Assembly: GCA_023415515.1 (NCBI GenBank)
Contig: JAEZKH010000274.1
Coordinates: 1-18,210 of the forward strand
Direction of reading: 5' to 3'
Source of the DNA: Actinomycetes bacterium
GTDB lineage: Bacteria > Actinomycetota > Actinomycetes > Mycobacteriales > Mycobacteriaceae
Length of the DNA stretch: 18,210 nucleotides
In this document: one piece after another, positions 14,011-18,210 of the stretch
How positions within the stretch are numbered: position 1 is the first letter of the stretch
How the letters are laid out: each line of letters begins with the position of its first letter
Made by a program: the position numbers and the translations under genes
Notes under the pieces: generated by a model
Database searches by the model: none
Seen by the model: only the letters and a program-made list of their open reading frames with translations
What the model was told of the DNA's origin: nothing

Positions 14011-15558
14011 ATGATGCGGGACAACACCCTGGTAGAGACGGTCGCCGGCGCCATTCGCGGCGTCGACGACGGCAGGGTGACCGTGTGGAAGGGCGTCCGG
14101 TACGCGGCCCCGCCCGTCGGCGACCTGAGGTGGCGGGCACCACAGCCCGTCGTGCCATGGTCGGGTGTCGCCGACGCCACCCGGTACGGATTCGTGTGCC
14201 CCCAACCGGTCGACCCCCGGATCCCGATCGACTTGGGCGCCCCGCAGGCCGAGGACTGTCTGACCCTCAACGTGTGGGCGTCCTCGCAGATCTCGGCGGG
14301 CGACCGGAAACCAGTGATGGTGTGGGTGCACGGCGGGGCGTACATCATCGGCTCTGCGAGCCAGCCGCTGTACGACGGCCGGGTGATGACCGCAAGCGGT
14401 GAGGTGATCGTCGTCACGGTCAACTATCGACTCGGAGCGCTTGGCTTTCTTGATCTTTCGGAGTTCGACACCCCCGGGCGCCGGTTCGACTCGAACCTCG
14501 GCTTGCGCGACGTCCTCGCCGCGCTGCGATGGGTGCGCGACAACATCGCCGCATTCGGCGGCGACCCCGATCGCGTCACCATCTTCGGCGAGTCGGCGGG
14601 GGCGGGGATCGTCACCACGTTGCTGACCAGCCCGGCCGCCGAGGGCCTGTTCGCGGGTGCGATAGCCCAGAGTTCGCCTGCCACGTCGGTCTACGACGTC
14701 AGCAGGGCGCACCGGGTCGCACGCATGGTGATCGAGCGGCTGGGGATGGACGAGTCCGAGCTCGACCGGCTGCCCGAGGTTCCGGTCGATGCGATTGTCG
14801 CGGCGGCCACCGAGGTGTTCTACGAGATACCCCTGCGCAGCCCTGGAACGCTGGCCTTCGCGCCGAATGTGGACGGCGACCTGGTGCCCGATTACCCGGT
14901 GAAACTCGCCCGCGAAGGCCGTTCACACCCCGTGCCGCTGATCATCGGCACCAACAAGCACGAGGCGGCCCTGTTCAAGTGGATGAAGTCGCCGCTGATG
15001 CCGATCACCCCCGAGGCGATCACAGCGATGTTCACCCAGATCGCCGCGGAACAACCAAACCTCCAGCTGCCCACCGACGATCAGATGGGAACCGCCTACG
15101 CCGGTCTGCGCGGTAAGGCCAGGGGGATGGGGGTGGCCCGCGATCTCGGCTTCCGAATGCCCTCGGTATGGCTGGCCGAGGGGCACAGCAGGGTCGCGCC
15201 GGTCTACCTCTACCGCTTCGACTTCGCCACCCCGATGTTGCGACTGCTCCGCATCGCGGCGGCGCACGCGACCGAATTACCGTTCGTCTGGGGCAACCTC
15301 GTGTCGAGCGGGAAGGACCCGACGTTCAAATTGGGCGGGATGCGAGCCGGCAAGGCGGTGTCGGACCGGGTCCGGACGCGCTGGGTGAACTTCGCCGCCC
15401 ACGGTCGACCGGTCGGATTGCCGGGCGAGCCGAACTGGCCGCCCTACCAGGAGCCCGGTCATCACAGCCTCGTCATCGGGCCGCAGGACACCGTGGTCAG
15501 CGACATCGATTCCGAGATCCGCGCAACCTGGGGCACTCAGGTGCTCAACTTCAAGTAG
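14011..15558 (+). CDS. Type B carboxylesterase (LipT-like)
   Basis: A 515-residue alpha/beta hydrolase of the type B carboxylesterase/cholinesterase family, of normal length. Numbered from the ATG at 14011: the EDCLTLNVW signature lies at 81-89, the oxyanion HGGAY at 107-111, and the nucleophile elbow GESAG holds S195. E318 (GTNKHEA) is the acid and H419 (HATELPFVWG) the base, so the triad is complete. The family hydrolyses carboxylic esters, and M. tuberculosis LipT is a similar mycobacterial enzyme; I do not claim one-to-one orthology. There is no signal peptide, so it should be cytoplasmic. In-frame ATGs occur at 14005, 14011 and 14014. I favour 14011 because the TAACAT -10 box (13997-14002) ends 8 bases before it. 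The membrane hydroxylase gene starts 41 bases after its stop. Confidence 0.92.
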   Translation: MMRDNTLVETVAGAIRGVDDGRVTVWKGVRYAAPPVGDLRWRAPQPVVPWSGVADATRYGFVCPQPVDPRIPIDLGAPQAEDCLTLNVWASSQISAGDRKPVMVWVHGGAYIIGSASQPLYDGRVMTASGEVIVVTVNYRLGALGFLDLSEFDTPGRRFDSNLGLRDVLAALRWVRDNIAAFGGDPDRVTIFGESAGAGIVTTLLTSPAAEGLFAGAIAQSSPATSVYDVSRAHRVARMVIERLGMDESELDRLPEVPVDAIVAAATEVFYEIPLRSPGTLAFAPNVDGDLVPDYPVKLAREGRSHPVPLIIGTNKHEAALFKWMKSPLMPITPEAITAMFTQIAAEQPNLQLPTDDQMGTAYAGLRGKARGMGVARDLGFRMPSVWLAEGHSRVAPVYLYRFDFATPMLRLLRIAAAHATELPFVWGNLVSSGKDPTFKLGGMRAGKAVSDRVRTRWVNFAAHGRPVGLPGEPNWPPYQEPGHHSLVIGPQDTVVSDIDSEIRATWGTQVLNFK

Positions 15559-15586
15559 GCCGAGCCTGCATCGTTACACTTCTCCC

Positions 15587-15591
15587 GGAGG
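15587..15591 (+). promoter_or_regulatory. Ribosome binding site deciding the hydroxylase start
   Basis: GGAGG, with 8 bases to the GTG at 15600. It favours that start over the in-frame GTG at 15591, which overlaps the site itself. TACACT (15575-15580) just upstream could serve as a -10 box, though the gene may also be read from the esterase promoter. Confidence 0.6.
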
Positions 15592-15599
15592 TGTCGGGA

Positions 15600-16529
15600 G
15601 TGGACTTGGCAAGACCGTGGGAGCACGTGCTGCCCCCGCTGATGCACGACCCGGTGACGTTCGCCGTGCCGTTCTTCCTGATCCTGCTCATCATCGAGTG
15701 GGCGGCAGCGCGCAAGCTGGTTCACACCGAGGCCGAGCGCGCGCCCTCGGGCGCCTACCTCAGGCCGGACGCATGGGCGAGCATCTGGATGGGCGTGGTG
15801 TCCGTCGGCACCAGCGCGATCATGAACGGTATCGCGCTCATCGGCTACGCGGCGCTCTACGTCTACGTGGCGCCGTGGCACCTCCCCGCGGGGGCCTGGT
15901 ACACGTGGGTGATCGCGATCGTCGGCGTCGACCTCCTCTACTACTGGTATCACCGAATGGCCCACCGGGTCCGGATCTTCTGGGCCACACATCAGGCGCA
16001 CCACTCCAGCCAGTACTTCAACCTCGCGACCGCAGTTCGGCAGAAGTGGAACATCAGCGGCGACGTCTTTCTCCGCGCCCTGCTCCCGCTTTTCGGCGTA
16101 CCACCGTGGATGGTGTTCGCCAGTTTCTCGATCAACCTCATCTACCAGTTCTGGATCCACACCGAGCGTATCGGGAAGCTCTGGCGGCCAGTCGAATTCA
16201 TCTTCAACACCCCGTCGCACCACCGGGTGCACCACGGGATGGACGAGATCTACCTCGACAGGAACTACGGCGGCATCTTCATCATCTGGGACAGGCTGTT
16301 CCGAAGCTTCCAGGACGAGGAATTCCGGCCGCACTACGGTCTGACCAAGCAGGTGGACACCTACAACATCTGGAAGCTGCAAACCCACGAATACGTGGCC
16401 ATCGCACGGGACGTCCGCCGGGCACGACGGTGGCGTGACCGGCTGGGCTTCGTCTTCGGGCCGCCAGGGTGGCAGCCGCGACAGGCGGTGCAGCCGGATG
16501 TGCCGCAGTCGATCGCCGTTCCCCGGTGA
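15600..16529 (+). CDS. Membrane fatty acid hydroxylase/sterol desaturase family (alkylglycerol monooxygenase-like)
   Basis: A 309-residue integral membrane di-iron enzyme. All histidine boxes are present: H118-x3-H122 (HRMAH), H131-x2-H134-H135 (HQAHH), H187 (WIHTE), and H207-H208-x2-H211-H212 (HHRVHH). The stretch HHGMDEIYLDRNYGGIFIIWDRLFRSF closely follows the alkylglycerol monooxygenase (AGMO/TMEM195) pattern, rather than plain C5-sterol desaturase. Hydrophobic helices lie near 20-35, 62-92 and 101-117. Such enzymes hydroxylate or desaturate a lipid tail with O2; the substrate here is unknown. The GTG at 15600 is supported by the GGAGG ribosome site. The preceding gene is an esterase 41 bases away, so a lipid-processing pair is possible. 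A soluble Arg-rich tail ends the protein. Confidence 0.87.
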   Translation: MDLARPWEHVLPPLMHDPVTFAVPFFLILLIIEWAAARKLVHTEAERAPSGAYLRPDAWASIWMGVVSVGTSAIMNGIALIGYAALYVYVAPWHLPAGAWYTWVIAIVGVDLLYYWYHRMAHRVRIFWATHQAHHSSQYFNLATAVRQKWNISGDVFLRALLPLFGVPPWMVFASFSINLIYQFWIHTERIGKLWRPVEFIFNTPSHHRVHHGMDEIYLDRNYGGIFIIWDRLFRSFQDEEFRPHYGLTKQVDTYNIWKLQTHEYVAIARDVRRARRWRDRLGFVFGPPGWQPRQAVQPDVPQSIAVPR

Positions 16530-16540
16530 TCCGCGTCGGC

Positions 16541-16546
16541 CATATT
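16541..16546 (+). promoter_or_regulatory. -10 box of the antiporter operon
   Basis: CATATT, 6 bases before the ATG at 16553, at the position expected for a leaderless message. It misses the first T of TANNNT, so the match is weaker than the others in the window. Confidence 0.35.
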
Positions 16547-16552
16547 GAACCC

Positions 16553-17035
16553 ATGGATGTCACCGAGGTAGAGCTGCCAGGCGTCGGACTGCGCTACGAG
16601 TTCGACCTTGCCCAGGGCGATCGGATCGGCGTCATCGCGCGACGGGGCGGCGGTTTCGAGGTCGCCATCTACAGCCGAGAGGATCCAGACGAAGCGCGGC
16701 CGGTGTTCCGGCTGCTCGAGGAGGAAGCCGAGGCCCTCGCTCAGATCCTGGGTGCTCCGCGCATCGCTGAGCGGTTCGCCGATCTGACCCGTGAGGTGCC
16801 CGGCCTGCATTCCGGCCAGGTCGAGGTGGTTGTTGAGAGCCCATATGCCGGGCGGCCACTCGGGGACACTCGCGCCAGGACCCGTACCGGCGCTTCGATC
16901 GTGGCGATCGTCCGTGACGACCAGGTTCTCGCATCACCAGGGCCAGAAGAGGTACTACAGGCAGCCGACGTGCTCGTGGTGATCGGCACCGACGACGGCA
17001 TAGCGAGGGTTCGAGATCTGGTCGCCGAAGGCTGA
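16553..17035 (+). CDS. TrkA-C (RCK_C) regulatory subunit of a cation/proton antiporter
   Basis: A 160-residue soluble protein. The C-terminal half (about 75-160) is a TrkA-C domain, with VEVVVESPYAGRPLGDTRARTRTGASIVAIVRDDQVLASPGPEEVLQAADVLVVIGTDDGIARVRDLV. This fold binds a ligand such as a nucleotide and gates a transporter. The N-terminal half (MDVTEVELPGVGLRYEFDLAQGDRIGVI) is the small beta domain of KhtT-like regulators. The arrangement and length equal those I recall for M. tuberculosis Rv3237c, which precedes a KefB-like antiporter gene. The same order holds here: the antiporter GTG is 3 bases after this stop, so the two form an operon. The regulator presumably sits on the cytoplasmic face of the antiporter and controls K+ or other cation efflux. 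Confidence 0.85.
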   Translation: MDVTEVELPGVGLRYEFDLAQGDRIGVIARRGGGFEVAIYSREDPDEARPVFRLLEEEAEALAQILGAPRIAERFADLTREVPGLHSGQVEVVVESPYAGRPLGDTRARTRTGASIVAIVRDDQVLASPGPEEVLQAADVLVVIGTDDGIARVRDLVAEG

Positions 17036-17038
17036 CGC

Positions 17039-18210
17039 GTGCAGATCTCGGCGGCTCTCCTGCTTGAACTGGGTGTCATCTTCTTGGTGCTCACGGTCGT
17101 AGGAACCGCCGCACGCAGATTCGGGTTCTCACCCATTCCTCTTTATCTGCTCACCGGGTTGGCGCTCGGCGACGGCGGCATCGCACCGATACCTGCCGCC
17201 GACGATTTCCTCGAAGCAGGCGCGGCTATCGGCGTGGTGTTGCTGCTGCTGACACTGGGATTGGAGTTCTCGATATCGGAGTTTGCCAGCAGCTTGAAAA
17301 GGCATATGCCGTCGGCGCTGGTGGATCTGGTCCTGAACGCGACCCCCGGCGCCGTTGCCGGGTGGCTGCTCGGACTCAGCGGCGTCGGGATTCTCGCGCT
17401 TGCCGGGGTGACCTTCATTTCGTCGTCCGGGATCATCGCGCGACTCCTTGGTGACCTCGGCCGGTTGGGCAACCGGGAGAGTCCGGCTGTGCTGTCGGTC
17501 CTCGTGCTCGAGGATTTCGCGATGGCCGCGTACTTGCCGCTGCTGGCCGTTTGGGCGGCCGGAGGCTCGCTTGTCGAGGCGCTGCTCGGCTCCGCGCTGG
17601 CGATCGCCGCCCTGAGTGCAGCGTTCGCGATCTCGTACCGATGGGGACACCATCTGGGCCATCTCATCGCCCATCCCGACAACGAGCAGGTGCTGTTGCG
17701 AGTCCTCGGGCTGACCCTGACGGTGGCCGCGCTGGCCGAGCTCATTCATGCCTCAGCGGCGGTCGGTGCGTTTCTGGTCGGCTTGACTCTGACAGGCGAG
17801 ACAGCTGATCGGGCACGCCAGCTGCTCTCGCCCCTGCGTGACCTGTTCGCCGCGGTTTTCTTTGTGGCGATCGGCTTTTCGGTCGATCCCGGTGAGCTGA
17901 TAAAAATGCTCCCCGCGGCGTTGCTGCTGGCCTTCGTCACCGCCGCGACGAAGGTCTGGACCGGGCAGTTCGCGGCTCGCCGCGACGGTGTCGCTCGACG
18001 CGGTCAGTGGCGGGCCGGGACAGCCCTGATCGCGCGGGGCGAATTCTCGCTCGTCATCATCGGTTTGGCCGGCTTGTCGAGCCACGCGGTCGGCGCGGTA
18101 GCGATGCCATACGTCCTCATTCTCGCTATCGTCGGGCCGCTCGCGACCCGATTCGCGGGTTCGGGCCTGAGGAATCCGTCGCGCCGCGGCGCGACGGATT
18201 CCTCAGGCCC
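17039..18210 (+). CDS. CPA2-family cation/proton antiporter (KefB/KhtU-like), cut by the right edge
   Basis: The frame is open from GTG 17039 to the last base, 390 residues without a stop. It begins VQISAALLLELGVIFLVLTVVGTAAR. It has many membrane helices, SSSGIIARLLGDLGRLGNRESPAVLSVLVLEDFAMAAYLPLLA (the CPA2 core, with E160-D161 as the candidate ion-binding acid residues of the VLED site), and ARGEFSLVIIGLAGL (residues 336-350), a pattern conserved in KefB/KefC-like proteins. Family members exchange K+ or Na+ for protons. The preceding TrkA-C protein is the regulatory subunit, with 3 bases between the genes. Length is already near that expected for Rv3236c-type proteins (about 385), so the stop is probably close. 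The last 48 bases of the frame are a perfect palindrome, so the final 15 residues may not be real. Confidence 0.8.
   Translation, partial: MQISAALLLELGVIFLVLTVVGTAARRFGFSPIPLYLLTGLALGDGGIAPIPAADDFLEAGAAIGVVLLLLTLGLEFSISEFASSLKRHMPSALVDLVLNATPGAVAGWLLGLSGVGILALAGVTFISSSGIIARLLGDLGRLGNRESPAVLSVLVLEDFAMAAYLPLLAVWAAGGSLVEALLGSALAIAALSAAFAISYRWGHHLGHLIAHPDNEQVLLRVLGLTLTVAALAELIHASAAVGAFLVGLTLTGETADRARQLLSPLRDLFAAVFFVAIGFSVDPGELIKMLPAALLLAFVTAATKVWTGQFAARRDGVARRGQWRAGTALIARGEFSLVIIGLAGLSSHAVGAVAMPYVLILAIVGPLATRFAGSGLRNPSRRGATDSSG
18163..18210. repeat. Perfect 48-base palindrome at the window end
   Basis: The last 48 bases read the same on both strands, with two 24-base arms meeting between 18186 and 18187. 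The left arm begins GGGCCTGAGGAATCCGTCGC. The palindrome ends exactly at the last base of the window. Without a spacer it would form a GC-rich cruciform or, in RNA, a stem of about 22 pairs. It has no T-run after it in the window. It may be a transcription terminator, but the antiporter frame has not stopped before it. It may equally be an assembly fold-back at a contig end. Confidence 0.85.

Noticed and set aside
13945..14712. Long upstream extension of the first SMR gene (368 codons in all)
   Set aside because: The extra part is antisense to the esterase catalytic region, and SMR proteins start just before helix 1.
15168..15599. Upstream extension of the membrane hydroxylase
   Set aside because: It overlaps the esterase in another frame and is Arg/Gly-rich; the GGAGG site fixes GTG 15600.
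18163..18210. Palindrome as a confident intrinsic terminator
   Set aside because: No T-run is visible, the open frame runs through it, and it coincides with the window end, so I list it only as a repeat.

Overview
The window is GC-rich, densely coded DNA with 18 protein genes and no intergenic gap above about 100 bases. It looks like a chromosomal segment of a mycobacterium, probably a fast-growing or environmental Mycolicibacterium-type species. The signs are a PknF-like kinase with its cysteine-containing ectodomain, a Tat-exported GH16 enzyme like Rv0315, a MalQ with GTSIL/THDLPP motifs, a Rv3237c/Rv3236c-like antiporter pair, frequent GTG starts, and TANNNT -10 boxes sitting 6-8 bases before start codons (leaderless transcripts). 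I saw no tRNA, rRNA, CRISPR array, insertion sequence or phage gene. These assignments are from motif reading and memory of the families, not from a search.

Layout, left to right. 2-1032 (+): the 3' part of an FAD-dependent NADH dehydrogenase-like gene and a 63-residue hypothetical gene. 1049-2243 (-): a Tat-exported GH16 glycosidase followed 4 bases later by a small secreted protein. 2294-2785 (+): a Nudix hydrolase, overlapping tail-to-tail with a SnoaL-like gene. 2640-4666 (-): a PknF-like receptor Ser/Thr kinase whose stop overlaps the SnoaL-like start (ATGA). 4687-6689 (-): a predicted ferritin-like di-iron protein (PF10118-type, usually named metal-dependent hydrolase) and an FAD/NAD/2Fe-2S reductase joined by a TGATG overlap, which looks like an oxygenase plus its electron donor. 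6785-8081 (+): a PlsC-like acyltransferase and a START/SRPBCC protein, divergent from the oxygenase pair. 8078-8515 (-): a small secreted two-cysteine protein. 8595-12110 (-): malQ, broken by an in-frame amber codon, preceded by a diaminopimelate-decarboxylase-like gene with altered substrate residues. 12109-13311 (+): an MFS transporter starting head-to-head on the decarboxylase start codon. 13283-13944 (-): two overlapping SMR transporter subunits. 14011-16529 (+): a type B carboxylesterase and an AGMO/sterol-desaturase-like membrane hydroxylase. 16553-18210 (+): a TrkA-C regulatory subunit and a CPA2 cation/proton antiporter that runs off the right edge inside a perfect 48-base palindrome.

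How the parts fit together. Several adjacent genes suggest envelope or lipid metabolism (di-iron oxygenase, reductase, acyltransferase, START protein, esterase, membrane hydroxylase), transport and ion homeostasis (MFS, SMR pair, antiporter pair), and glycogen or trehalose-linked sugar metabolism (malQ). The observations most worth a check are the single-codon malQ lesion, the decarboxylase paralogue lacking the usual DAP-contacting Arg/Tyr, the di-iron/reductase pair, and the palindrome, which may be an assembly fold-back. I found no clear defence, mobile or secondary-metabolite system.
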